Assembly (NCBI RefSeq): GCF_011046485.1
Contig: NZ_CP049256.1
Coordinates: forward strand, 2,294,001 to 2,358,000
Length of the DNA: 64,000 nucleotides
Direction of reading: 5' to 3'
DNA from: Microbacterium sp. 4R-513
GTDB taxonomy: Bacteria; Actinomycetota; Actinomycetes; Actinomycetales; Microbacteriaceae
Shown here: positions 16,216 through 25,566 of the stretch, one piece after another
Layout: every line of letters begins with the position of its first letter
How positions within the stretch are numbered: position 1 is the first letter of the stretch
The notes under the pieces: model-generated
The model's database searches: none
Told to the model about the DNA's origin: nothing
What the model saw: the letters and a program-made list of their open reading frames with translations, nothing else
Position numbers and translations under genes: made by a program

Positions 16216-17979
16216 TCAGTCCGTCGCGACGTGCTCGACCGTCTCGCCGGGGGAGTAGATGTCGAGGATGTTCCAGTGACCCGTCGTCGGGGTCGGCACG
16301 TTGACCATCGACACGTCGATCACGACCGGCCCGTCGAGGGCGATGGCCCATTCGAGAGCCGGCTTGAACTCGGCGGCCGAGTCGACCTTGATCCCGGTGA
16401 CCCCGTAGCCCTCCGCGATCGCCGCGAAGTTCGTGTACATCGGGTCGTCGGCGCTGCCGAACACCGTGCCGAACGTCGTGTCGAAGGCCGCCTTCTCGAG
16501 GCCGGCGATCGTGCCGAAGGCGTTGTTGTTCATCACGACCCACACGACGGGCACATTCTGCTCGCGGGCCGTGGCGAGAACGGCCGGGTTCTGTCCGAAG
16601 CCGCCGTCCCCCACGAGCGACACGACGACGCGATCCGGCCGGGCGATCTTGGCCCCGACGGCGGCGGGAGCGCCGAAGCCCATCGTGGCGAAGCCGCCGG
16701 GAGTGAGGAAAGTGCCCGGTGTGAGAATGTCGAACTGCTGCCCGACACCGTTCTTGTTCCAGCCGACATCGGTGGTGATGATCGCATCCGCCGGCAGCAC
16801 CTCCCTCGTCTCCGACAGGATCCGCTCGGGTCGCATCGGCCAGGCATCGGAGGCCTGGGCCTCCCTGTTCTGCAGTTTCACGGTCGAGCGGTGCGCCGCG
16901 ATCTGCGCCAGCAGCTCGGTCCGCCGAACGCCCTCGGGCACGAGACGACGGGCGACGCGGATAAGCACGGCGAGCGCGGACTTGAGATCGGCGAGCGCAC
17001 CGATTTCGAGCGGGTAGTTGCGCCCGAGCTCCGCCGGGTCGATGTCGATCTGCATGAGCTTGGTCGCGGGGATGTCGAAGGTGTACTCGGCGTACCAGGA
17101 ACTGGAGTCGGCCTCGGCGAAGCGCGTGCCGAGAGCAAGGATCCAATCGGCCGTGCGCGTCGTCTCGTTGGTGAAGGCCGTGCCCCAGAATCCGGTCATC
17201 CCGAGGACGAGTGGGCTGTCGTCCGGCACGGCGCCCTTGCCCATGAGGCTGTGCGCGACGGGGAGCGACAGAAGGTCGGCGAACTCGGCGAGCTCGGATG
17301 CTGCGTCGGCGGCGACGATACCGCCGCCGACGTACAGCACGGGGCTCTCGGCATCCAGCAGATTCCTGACGATCTGCTCGGCAACCGTCTCATCGAGACT
17401 CGGCCTCGCCAGCATGCGGGTGTTGCCGATGACCTTGTCGAACAGGGCGACATCGACTTCGGCGGAGAACACATCCATGGGGACGTCGACGAGCACGGGC
17501 CCCGGTCGGCCGCTCGCCGCCAGCGTGAACGCCTTGTCGAGCACCTCGGCGATCAGATGGGGCTGATCCACCCGCCATGCCCGCTTGACGAAGGGCCGGT
17601 AGATCTCGTACTGCGCCGCGTCGGCGTGGAGGTTGATCTCCTGGTGCGGGTGCTTCCCGAAATAGTGGGTGGGAACGTCGCCGGCGATGACGACCATGGG
17701 GATCGAGTCCAGTGCCGCGTTGGCGACACCCGTCGTGGCATTCGTCAGACCCGGTCCGAGGTGGGTCAGGACGACCCCCGTCCGCTTCGTGACGCGGGCG
17801 TAGCCATCCGCTGCGTGCGCGGCGATCTGCTCGTGCCGCACGTTGACGAAGGAGATCTGATCGCTGCTCTCCAGGGCCGCCAGCAGCGCGATGTTCGTGT
17901 GTCCGCACAGTCCGAAGACATGCTCGACGTCACGAGCCTCCAGATAGCGAACGATCTGGTTGGAGACCAGGTCCTTCAT
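16216..17979 (-). CDS. Thiamine diphosphate-dependent enzyme (acetolactate synthase/2-oxo acid decarboxylase superfamily)
   Basis: 587-aa ThDP enzyme with the usual three domains. The activating glutamate is E50 (RHEQIAAHAADGYAR), and the ThDP/Mg2+ motif runs from GDGGFGQNP to MNNNAFGT near residue 460-490. FGLCGHTNIALLAAL and GKHPHQEINLHAD are not those of IlvB or of classical sulfoacetaldehyde acetyltransferase, so it is a separate subfamily. Start ATG 17979 follows AAGGAGAACGTC and overlaps the upstream stop (ATGA). Sandwiched between a citryl-CoA lyase-like gene and a dehydratase fusion, it probably decarboxylates or carboligates a 2-oxo acid; decarboxylation to an aldehyde would feed the acylating dehydrogenase of the same operon (inference). 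Confidence 0.82.
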   Translation of the reverse strand: MKDLVSNQIVRYLEARDVEHVFGLCGHTNIALLAALESSDQISFVNVRHEQIAAHAADGYARVTKRTGVVLTHLGPGLTNATTGVANAALDSIPMVVIAGDVPTHYFGKHPHQEINLHADAAQYEIYRPFVKRAWRVDQPHLIAEVLDKAFTLAASGRPGPVLVDVPMDVFSAEVDVALFDKVIGNTRMLARPSLDETVAEQIVRNLLDAESPVLYVGGGIVAADAASELAEFADLLSLPVAHSLMGKGAVPDDSPLVLGMTGFWGTAFTNETTRTADWILALGTRFAEADSSSWYAEYTFDIPATKLMQIDIDPAELGRNYPLEIGALADLKSALAVLIRVARRLVPEGVRRTELLAQIAAHRSTVKLQNREAQASDAWPMRPERILSETREVLPADAIITTDVGWNKNGVGQQFDILTPGTFLTPGGFATMGFGAPAAVGAKIARPDRVVVSLVGDGGFGQNPAVLATAREQNVPVVWVVMNNNAFGTIAGLEKAAFDTTFGTVFGSADDPMYTNFAAIAEGYGVTGIKVDSAAEFKPALEWAIALDGPVVIDVSMVNVPTPTTGHWNILDIYSPGETVEHVATD

Positions 17980-18872
17980 GACGTTCTCCTTCTTCCGTCT
18001 TTCTGGGGGACCGAGCGACGCGCCGGCCCCGTGTAGGTGTAGTCGATCGATTTGGGCATCGGGCCTTTGATCCGCCCGCCCTGGACCATCTGCTCGTTCG
18101 CGTGCGCGAGGATTCCCACCGAGCGAGCGAGGATGAAGACGCCGCGCCCGAGTTCGGGAGTGAAGCCGAGCTCGCAGTAGATGACGGCCGTGACGCCGTC
18201 GACGTTCATCGGGACGCGGCGCGACTTGCCCTCGCTGATCGCGTCCTCGACCGCGCGCCCGATCGCCGCGAAGCGGCCCGACACGGTCCCGTCCGCGGCC
18301 GCCGCCTCGACGAGAGACAGCAGGCGCGGGGTACGAGGGTCGAGCGGATGGAAGCGGTGGCCGAATCCGGGCACGTACGCGAGACCCGCGTCCCGGTGCC
18401 GCTTCAGGACGCTGCGGACTGCTTCGGCCAGGTCTCCAGCGCGCTCCCGTTCGGCGTCGATCTCGAGGTAGAGCTCCATGCACTGCTGGCCGGGCCCGCC
18501 GTGGACGTCGTCGAGCACGTTGATCGCCGAGGCCATCGCGCCGTTCACCGGCGCGCCGCACGTCGTCGCCATTCGCGCGATCGCGATCGAGGGCGCGTGC
18601 GGGCCGTGGTCGACGGACGCCACGAGCGCCGACTCGAGCAGAGTCGTCTGCGCGCGGGATGGCAGCTCGCCCCGCAGCATGAGCCAGATGGTGTCGACGA
18701 ACCCGACGTTTCCGATGAGCTCCTGGATGGGATAGCCGCGCAGGGCGATCTCGCCGGGGTGGATGTCGATGATGTCGGTCTGCCACCACCGCCGGGCCTC
18801 GTCGACGAGCTGATCCGCCGAGGAGCCGGTCACTGGGGCGTCGCCGCCGCCCGAGTCGGCGGACGTGTTCAC
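17976..18872 (-). CDS. Citryl-CoA lyase-like protein (short citrate-synthase family)
   Basis: 298 aa, clearly shorter than citrate synthase (about 370-430 aa) and typical of stand-alone citryl-CoA lyases, which cleave (3S)-citryl-CoA to acetyl-CoA and oxaloacetate. Active-site blocks are retained: DHGPHAPSIAIARM and DVHGGPGQ in the first half, PGFGHRFHPLDPR with the catalytic His, and NVDGVTAVIYCELGF with the catalytic Asp. GTG 18872 overlaps the aldehyde dehydrogenase stop (GTGA) and the 3' end overlaps the ThDP start (ATGA). Stoichiometric coupling with an acylating dehydrogenase and a ThDP enzyme suggests that it cleaves an acyl-CoA made in the same operon rather than working in the TCA cycle (inference). 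Confidence 0.8.
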   Translation of the reverse strand: MNTSADSGGGDAPVTGSSADQLVDEARRWWQTDIIDIHPGEIALRGYPIQELIGNVGFVDTIWLMLRGELPSRAQTTLLESALVASVDHGPHAPSIAIARMATTCGAPVNGAMASAINVLDDVHGGPGQQCMELYLEIDAERERAGDLAEAVRSVLKRHRDAGLAYVPGFGHRFHPLDPRTPRLLSLVEAAAADGTVSGRFAAIGRAVEDAISEGKSRRVPMNVDGVTAVIYCELGFTPELGRGVFILARSVGILAHANEQMVQGGRIKGPMPKSIDYTYTGPARRSVPQKDGRRRTS

Positions 18873-20314
18873 GATGCCGCCAGCGCCGAGTCGGACTCGA
18901 GCGCCTCGTCGTAGAAGTCGCCGAAGAGCTCCTCGTCGGACGGCCGGTCCTCGGGGATCGTGCGCGATACCCACGTCGTGTTCAGGTAGTGCCGGAGAGA
19001 GACGTTCTCCGACGTGATGTTGCCTCCCCAGGTCCCGCACCCCATCGACGAGGTCATCGGCATCCCGTTCGTGAACGCACCCGCGTTCGCCTTGGAGTTG
19101 GGCTGTCGAACCATGATCCGGGAAACCGGCATGTGGCGGGCGAAGTAGTCGATGTGCGCGTCGTCGGTCGACGCGATGCCGCACGAGTGACCCTTGCCGC
19201 CGATGTCATAGAGATGCTTGGCGACTTCGACGCCGTCCTCGAAGCTGCCCTCGTAGGCGTGGACCGCCATCAGGGTCGTGAGCTTCTCCTTGCAGAACTG
19301 CTTGTCCTCGCCGATGCCGTCGCCCTCGACGAGGATGAAGCGACGATCCTCCGGGATGTCGAATCCCGCTGCGCGCGCGAGCTGCTGCGGTGAGATGGCC
19401 ACCGTGTCGGCCAGACGGTGCCCCTCCTCGTCCCACATGACGGACTTGAGGGCCTCGCGCTGCTCGGCCGTCGCGAGGTATCCGCCCTCGGCCTGGAGCG
19501 CCACGAGCATGTCGGCGTAGCGGGCAGCCGGGACGAGGATGTTCCCGTCCGCCGAGCACCCGGACCCGAAGTCCGAGGTCTTGGACAGCATGCAGTTGCG
19601 CGCGGTCTCCTGCAGGTCGGCGGTCTCGTCGACGAACTCGGTCGCGTTGCCGGCGCCGACGCCGTAGGCGGGGGTCCCGGAGCTGTACGCCGCGCGGACG
19701 AGCCCCTGCCCGCCGGTCGCGATTACGAGGTCGGAGCGGTGCATGATCTCCTGCGAAGCGGCGAGGCTCGGCAGAGTGATGCACTGCAGGATGTCGGCGG
19801 GGGCGCCCTCGGCCTCGAGCGCGTCGCGCATCAGCCGTACGGTCTCGAAGGTCGTGCTCTTCGAACGCGGGTGCGGCGAGAAGACGACGACGTCGCGTGC
19901 CTTGATCGCGTAGATGGCGTTGCCCGCGGGGGTCAGGTCCGGGTTGGTCGTGGGCACGACGCAGCCGATGATCCCGACCGGCTTGCCGTACTTGACGAGG
20001 CCCTTCTCGGCATCCTCTTCGATGACGCCGACCGAGGGGCTGCGCAGTGCATCGCGGAGCACGCCGCGGATCTTCATGCGCTTGTTCATGCGGCTTCCGA
20101 AGTCGCCGAGCCCGGACTCCTCGATGCCCATCTCCACCAGGCGATGGAAGGACGAGCGGTTCGCGACCGCCCAGGCGACCGCCTGGATCAGGCGGTCGAC
20201 GCGGGCCTGATCGTACGTCTCGATGATCGCGAGCGCCGCCCGCGCGCGGGCGAACACCTCGTCGAGTTCCTGCTTCTGCTCGGGTGACAGGGATCTGGTG
20301 GCTGAAGAGGCCAT
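18869..20314 (-). CDS. CoA-acylating aldehyde dehydrogenase (SauS/EutE-like)
   Basis: 481-aa NAD(P)+-dependent dehydrogenase that should turn an aldehyde plus CoA into acyl-CoA. The catalytic cysteine is C253 in SDFGSGCSADGN, the arrangement of CoA-acylating enzymes; the nucleotide-binding GCVVPTTNPDLTPAGN lies at about 118-132, and the C-terminus (TTWVSRTIPEDRPSDEELFG) resembles sulfoacetaldehyde dehydrogenase SauS. ATG 20314 has GGAG at -9; a TTG seven codons upstream is less likely. It is the first gene of the four-gene leftward operon and faces the quinoprotein gene across a 301-bp regulatory region. No sulfonate genes are present, so sulfoacetaldehyde is not favoured as substrate. Confidence 0.82.
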   Translation of the reverse strand: MASSATRSLSPEQKQELDEVFARARAALAIIETYDQARVDRLIQAVAWAVANRSSFHRLVEMGIEESGLGDFGSRMNKRMKIRGVLRDALRSPSVGVIEEDAEKGLVKYGKPVGIIGCVVPTTNPDLTPAGNAIYAIKARDVVVFSPHPRSKSTTFETVRLMRDALEAEGAPADILQCITLPSLAASQEIMHRSDLVIATGGQGLVRAAYSSGTPAYGVGAGNATEFVDETADLQETARNCMLSKTSDFGSGCSADGNILVPAARYADMLVALQAEGGYLATAEQREALKSVMWDEEGHRLADTVAISPQQLARAAGFDIPEDRRFILVEGDGIGEDKQFCKEKLTTLMAVHAYEGSFEDGVEVAKHLYDIGGKGHSCGIASTDDAHIDYFARHMPVSRIMVRQPNSKANAGAFTNGMPMTSSMGCGTWGGNITSENVSLRHYLNTTWVSRTIPEDRPSDEELFGDFYDEALESDSALAAS

Positions 20315-20615
20315 GACAACTCCGTCCGTGGGCAACGATGCCGACGGCGAGATGCTAAGCAGGGGCGCTCGCCGGGATCAAAGACTGTCCCACTGGGCAG
20401 AAACCGACGGCCGGACCGTGCCGATGGGGTCGCCCCCGAGGTGGAGTTCCACTCGATGGGCCGCGCCATTGCCCGCCTTCCCACGCGGGGTTAGCGTCCG
20501 AGCGCCGGCCGTATCGCCGATCCGCCGAATGCGGCGCGCGGGGCCGGCTTCCCACATCGGCGCCGCAGGACATGAGCCCGGCGGCGTCAGATCGACGATG
20601 ATCAAGGAGCAAGGG
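20315..20615. promoter_or_regulatory. Divergent regulatory region between aldehyde dehydrogenase operon and quinoprotein
   Basis: 301 bp without a gene. It holds two members of the cluster's 17-bp operator family: GTCCCACTGGGCAGAAA at 20387-20403 and GTTCCACTCGATGGGCC at 20446-20462, 59 bp apart. Promoter elements for both directions must lie here; no clear -35/-10 pair was identified. Confidence 0.6.
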
Positions 20616-23308
20616 ATGCGCAAACGACTGACCAAGAGGTTGGGCGCGGCGGGTGTCGGCGCGCTGGTGCTGACGCTCGCCGTCGCGGCCACGCCCGCCT
20701 ACGGCCTGGCCACACCCGCCGAGCCGGTTCCCCCGCCGGTCTGACCGGTCTGGAGCCGACCGGCGACGACATGCCGACCGTCGGCGGCAATCTCGGCAAT
20801 CAGCACTATTCGGGTCTGACGGAGATCAGCAAGCAGAATCTGAAGGATCTCGCACCGGCGTGGCGGACGCACCTTTCCGCGGTCGCGCCGGCGTCGGCCA
20901 ATGTCGGTCAGCAGACGACGCCGATCGTCGTCGACGGCGTCATCTACGTCGACACGCCGAGCGGCGGAGTCATCGCCGTCGACGGTGTCACGGGGGACGC
21001 GATCTGGAAGTGGGACAAGCCCGCCTACGGGACATCGAGCACCCGCCGGGGTGTTTCGGCGGGTGACGGGAAGATCTTCACGCTGGCGGGTGGCAACCGA
21101 GTGGTGGCCCTCGACCAGGAGACCGGCGCCGAGGTGTGGGCGGTGCAGCCGACTGGCCCGAACGGCGAAGACCTGGGCCGTGTCGGCAAGGTCGCGACGG
21201 TCTACTACAACGGCGTCGTGTACGCCCACGCGGCCGACGGCGACCGGGGCGCGGTCGTCGCGTTGGACGCGAGCGACGGCCACTACCTCTGGCACTTCTT
21301 CGGCGGACCGAAGCGCGGTCAGCTGTTCACCGGACTCGACGGCGTGACGTTCGACCCGTCCGCCACCTGGGGCCCCGTGCAGGCAGACGGCACCGATTGC
21401 GCCGAGGAGGGCGGTGCGACGTCGTGGATGCACGGCGCCGTCGACACCGAGCTCGGGTACTACATCATGACGTTCGGCAACGCGCGCAGCTGCACATCGT
21501 CGCAGAACGCGTCCGGCCGTCCTGGTGACAACCTGTTCTCCGACACGCTTGTGGCCGTCGACGCCAAGACCGGCGCGTTCAAGTGGCACTACCAGTCCAT
21601 CCACCACGACGTGTGGGACATGGACAACGTCCACCCGCCGACGCTGGCCGACATCACGGTCGACGGAAAGGAGCGCAAGGTCGCGTTCTACGGCAGCAAG
21701 TCAGGTCATCAGTTCGTGATCGACCGCACCAACGGCAAGCCGGTGCTGCCCGTGACCGAGCAGCCCGTGATCACGGACTCCCGCCAGCACAACACTCCGA
21801 CCCAGCCGATGCCTGAGACCCGGCTGCTGCCGGACTGCGTCGTGTGGGAGAAACTCGATCCCGACAACATCCCGGGGAACCCCTGGCGCGGCGTGCCGAA
21901 CTACAACGGGTATCAGGCGGACGCCGATGGCGACCTCGTCTTGAACCCGGACAGTTACGTGTCCGTCGACGAGCCCTTCCTCTCATACCCGGCGGGCTCG
22001 TCGGGACACCGTGAGGGCTGCCTGTACGACCCGCAGTACCTGGCGCCGATCCTGTCGACGACGAGCCAGAACGGCGGCGGCGACTGGTCGAACAACTCCT
22101 ACAGCCACAGCACCAACCTGGTCTACTTCCCGTACGGTGCGAACCCCGTGGCGCACTACGACGGGGCGGCCGCGAACGGCCTGCGCGCCATCGGGCAGTA
22201 CCAGACCGGCGGCATCCTGGCCTACGACGCGTCGACCGGCGAGGTCGCCTGGCGCAACCACCTGGGCACCGACATGTCGCACGGTCAGGGACCGCTGACC
22301 ACGGCATCCGATCTGCTGTTCGTCGGTCAGATCGACGGTCGCGTGCTGGCGATGGACGCGGCGACGGGTGACGTGCTGTGGGAGTTCCAGACGGGCTCCG
22401 GCATATCGGGTGCTCCGGTCACGTATGAGGTCGACGGCGAGCAGTACGTCGCCGTGATCGCAGCGGGATCGACCAACCCCTACGGTGCCTCCGTGACCCA
22501 GGGCGACTCGCTGTGGTCGTTCAAGCTCGGCGGCGACTACCGGACCGAGTCCGGCAGCCAGGAAGGACCGGATACGGCGCCCCTGACGATCCGTCGCCCC
22601 GTGGGCGGCACCGCGGTCGAGGGCTCCACCGTGGCGAACACCGTGCTCCTGGCGAGGGCGAGCCGCACGGCCGACAACGCCGCCTCGCGGGACAGCGTGT
22701 CGCAGAACGGCATGCAGCCGACGCACCTGCGGGTCCCCGTCGGCACGACGGTGACGTTCCGCAATCCGGGGGCCGACACGTTCCCGAGCTTCCCCAACGT
22801 GAAGGACCACTGCGCGACGCAGTTCTTCGAAGGCGAGTTCAACGTCAAGCTGAAGCCGGGGGAGACCTACCAGCACACGTTCGACCGTGCCGGAGAGTAC
22901 TTCTTCAACGACTGCACCGACCCGCGGCCGACCGGGAAGATCGAGGTATACCTCACGCCCAAGGATCAGCCGGGCGCGCTGAAGTTCACGCCGGGCACGC
23001 TCAACCTGGGGTCGGGGACCGGACTGTTCACCGGGGTGAACGGCAAGGTCTCGGCGCACTTCGAGCTGCCGGCGGGCTACACGTACGACAGCGGTGCGGC
23101 GCTCGTCACGCCGCTGTCGTCGACGGTCGTGGAGGCGTCGAAGGTGACCGCCAACAAGAACCGGATCATCGTCCAGTTCGATGCGGCCGACGTCGACAAC
23201 AACGTGCCCACAGGCGAGGTGACACTCACCGTGAGGGTGAACGTCCTCAATGCCGCGGGCGTGCAGGAGCAGCTCTCGTCCACCGCCACGGTGACGGTCG
23301 TCAAGTAA
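20616..23308 (+). CDS. Secreted PQQ-type quinoprotein dehydrogenase with cupredoxin-like domain, frameshifted near signal peptide
   Basis: About 897 aa after correction. ATG 20616 follows AAGGAG; a Sec signal (RKRLTKR, hydrophobic core, cleavage near ATPAYG) is cut from the body by a missing base in the C run 20730-20734. Adding one C gives PVPPAGLTGLEP into the mature enzyme. An eight-bladed PQQ propeller follows (about 50-610) with DAKTGAFKWHYQ and HHDVWDMD, typical of quinoprotein alcohol/quinate dehydrogenases. The D-A-K arrangement lacks the second Asp of lanthanide enzymes. A cupredoxin-like fold (about 690-790) has a Cys (NDCTDP) but not a full copper-ligand set, then a beta-rich C-terminal domain. 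It probably oxidises quinate or shikimate outside the membrane (inference). No PQQ synthesis genes are nearby. Confidence 0.8.
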
Positions 23309-23325
23309 CCTCTCGCGACATCAGT

Positions 23326-23361
23326 CGATCCGCCCCCGTCGTTCGCGACGGGGGCGGATCG
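23326..23361 (+). terminator. Terminator after quinoprotein gene
   Basis: Perfect hairpin with 15-16 bp arms (core CCGCCCCCGTCG/CGACGGGGGCGG) closing a TTCG tetraloop, 18 bp after the stop codon. Confidence 0.85.
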
Positions 23362-23378
23362 CCTTGTCCGGGACCGGT

Positions 23379-23395
23379 GTCCCATTCGGCGAAAC
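23379..23395. promoter_or_regulatory. Predicted IclR-type operator upstream of TRAP permease genes
   Basis: GTCCCATTCGGCGAAAC matches 15 of 17 positions of the cluster consensus. It lies between the quinoprotein terminator and the DctQ/DctM transcription unit, so it probably controls a promoter for the transporter. Confidence 0.55.
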
Positions 23396-23487
23396 TCTTC
23401 TTTGCACGCGTCCCACGGACGGCCAGAGTCGCATGGGCGGCGGTGCGCCCGCGCACGCCCGGCCCGGCATCAACAGAGAGGTTGGCA

Positions 23488-23520
23488 ATGCACGCTGACA
23501 CCATGGCGGTGAAGCCATGA
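23488..23520 (+). CDS. Possible 10-aa leader peptide overlapping dctQ
   Basis: ATG with AGAGAGG at ideal spacing opens a ten-codon frame (MHADTMAVKP) whose TGA overlaps the ATG of the TRAP small permease. The permease start itself has only a weak site, so ribosomes finishing the leader may restart on dctQ. Translational coupling is the simplest reading; a sensory leader is not demonstrated. Confidence 0.35.
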   Translation: MHADTMAVKP

Positions 23521-24197
23521 CGGACAAGGACCCCGGCGCGGAGCCCGAGGAGGGCAACGGCGCGGAGCCCGAGAAGGGCACCGGTGCCGAGCCCGGCGAG
23601 GTGTCGGACGACACCCGTTCCATACCTCTTCGCGACTCGATCTTCCCGCAGACGAACACCTTCTTCACGACCCCCAAGTTCAATCAGGGCCTCCCGCCCG
23701 ACCCCCTCGTCATCCGTGTCCTGTCGGCGATCGAGATCACCATCGCCGTCACGCTCTTCGCGGGCATCATCTTCGGCGTCATGTATCAGGTGCTCGGCCG
23801 GTACTTCCCTTCGGTCAGCTGGGTGGGCGCGGGTGAGCTCGCGCTCCTCTCGATGATCGCCCTCACCTTCATCACGACCGGATACCTCGTCGGGCGCAAC
23901 GGGCACATCGTGCTCGAGATCTTCGACGAGATGCTCGCCGGAACGCGGCTCTTCATCGCTCTGCGCGTCATCTCGGCGGTCATCATGGTTCTCACGAGCA
24001 TCGCTCTCGCCTATGAGGCCTGGGTCAAGATCGAGACGGAGTGGGGCCGGCTGAGCGCTGCGATGCATCTGCCGCTCGGTGTGATCTACATCTTCGCCCT
24101 CGTCGGGTTCCTGTCGGCCGCGGTCCACTCGTCGTTCAAGATCCCCTACGCGAACCGCCCCGAGCGCAAGCTCGACATCGGTGAGATGGAGGGCTGA
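23517..24197 (+). CDS. TRAP transporter small permease (DctQ family)
   Basis: 226-aa membrane subunit of a tripartite ATP-independent periplasmic-type transporter, driven by an ion gradient. The core (about 70-210) has four hydrophobic segments as usual for DctQ. The first 65 residues are an unusual hydrophilic extension with the near-repeats PGAEPEEGN, GAEPEKGT and GAEPGEV. ATG 23517 overlaps the stop of the possible leader peptide, and the large permease begins two bases after its stop. The partner binding protein is probably the DctP at 28834. Hydroaromatic or other carboxylates are the likely cargo from context. Confidence 0.85.
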   Translation: MTDKDPGAEPEEGNGAEPEKGTGAEPGEVSDDTRSIPLRDSIFPQTNTFFTTPKFNQGLPPDPLVIRVLSAIEITIAVTLFAGIIFGVMYQVLGRYFPSVSWVGAGELALLSMIALTFITTGYLVGRNGHIVLEIFDEMLAGTRLFIALRVISAVIMVLTSIALAYEAWVKIETEWGRLSAAMHLPLGVIYIFALVGFLSAAVHSSFKIPYANRPERKLDIGEMEG

Positions 24198-24199
24198 GG

Positions 24200-25481
24200 A
24201 TGGATCTCTGGCTCTACATCCTGCTGTTCGTCGTCTTCCTGCTCCTTCGCGTCCCCGTCGCCTTCGCGATGATCGCGTCGAGCATGCTCTACTTCTACAG
24301 CCACGGGCTCTCTGCCGGTTACGCGATCTCGTCGATCGTGAACGGCATCAACAGCTTCCCGCTGCTCGCCGTCCCGCTGTTCATCTTCGTCGGCACCATC
24401 GCGAACAACCTCGGCATCGCCACCCGGCTGTACGACCTGGCGCGCGCACTCCTTCCCCGTCTTCCGGGCAACCTCGCGTACGTCAATCTCGGCACGGCGA
24501 TCGGCTTCTCGTGGATCAGCGGGTCGGCGCTCGCCGACGCCGCATCGACGAGCAAGGTGCAGATCCCCCAGATGCTGAAGGCGGGCTATCCCTACGGCTT
24601 CTCGTCGGGCCTGACGGCGTCGGGGTCGCTCATGAGCACGGTGATGCCCCCCAGCATCCCGGCCGTCCTGTTCGCCGCGACGGCCTCGATCTCGACGGGA
24701 GCACTCTTCGCAGGCTCGATCATCCCGGCCATGCTCATGGCCGTCGGTCTCGCCGCGTACATCTTCTTCTGGGTGCGACGACACCCCGACGTAGCGGTGA
24801 GTCGACCGTTCAACAGCTCGATGCTCGGCAAGGCCGCTGTGCGCGTGATCGGGCCGGCGCTGCTTCCCGTGATCATCCTCGGCGGCATCTTCAGCGGGCT
24901 CTTCACGGCGACCGAGAGCGCGGGAATCGCGGCCGTGTACATGCTGATACTCGGAGCGATCTACCGCACGCTCACATGGCCGGTCTTCTGGAAGTCGGCC
25001 AAGGAGACCGTCGTCATCGCCGGCGGCATCCTCCTCATCCTGGGTGCCTCGAACCTGATGGGCCAGGTGCTCGCCCGCGAGCAGGTCTCGCGGCACCTGG
25101 GCGAGTGGCTCACGGGCCTGACGGACAACCCCATCGTGTTCCTGCTGATGCTCAACGTGCTGCTGATCCTGCTCGGCATCCCCCCTCGAGGCGCCGCCGG
25201 TGATCCTCGTGCTGGTGCCCATCCTGATGCCGATCGTCGGGCAGTTCGGGATCGAGCCGGTGCAGCTGGGCGTGATCATGATCCTCAACCTGATGATCGG
25301 GTCGCTCACGCCACCCGTCGGTGCGGTCCTGTTCGTCGTCGGGTCGATCACGCGCAGACCCATGGGCGAGCTCTTCCGAGGAATCCTCCCGTTCCTCGTC
25401 CCACTGGGTACCGTCCTCCTCCTGCTGACGCTCTTCCCGATCATCGTGACGTTCCTGCCGCAGCTGCTCGGCTTGCTGTAG
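24200..25481 (+). CDS. TRAP transporter large permease (DctM family), frameshifted in the assembly
   Basis: Large, transport-catalysing TRAP subunit. With the frame repaired it is 426 aa, the normal DctM length, with about 11-12 membrane segments and conserved stretches such as SGSALADAASTSKVQIPQM and LMIGSLTPPVGAVLFV. The frame breaks in the run of six C at 25180-25185; removing one C gives GIPLEAPPVILVLVPILMP, exactly the family pattern. The two halves otherwise contain no other damage. It starts with ATG 24200, GAGGGCTGAGG upstream, and is co-transcribed with dctQ. Confidence 0.85.
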
Positions 25482-25500
25482 CGGATCCCTTCCCGGCTCC

Positions 25501-25534
25501 GGTGTGTCCCCGCGATCGTGCAAGGGGACGCACC
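25501..25534. terminator. Hairpin between dctM and dehydroquinase-like gene
   Basis: 11-bp stem with one G-U pair (GGTGTGTCCCC/GGGGACGCACC) and a 12-nt loop, 20 bp after the dctM stop. Without a T tract it may be a terminator, attenuator or mRNA-stability element ahead of the 25567 gene. Confidence 0.45.
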
Positions 25535-25566
25535 GGGGGACGGGATCATCGTGAAAGGAGTCTTCC

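Noticed and set aside
18869-20314. Sulfoacetaldehyde/taurine degradation (SauS with Xsc-like ThDP enzyme and TauE)
   Set aside because: The dehydrogenase is SauS-like, but the ThDP enzyme lacks Xsc hallmarks, no phosphotransacetylase or sulfonate gene is near, and TauE lies 28 kb away. A citryl-CoA lyase has no place in that pathway.
20616-23308. Lanthanide-dependent quinoprotein
   Set aside because: The residue two after the catalytic Asp is Lys (D-A-K), not the Asp needed for lanthanide binding.
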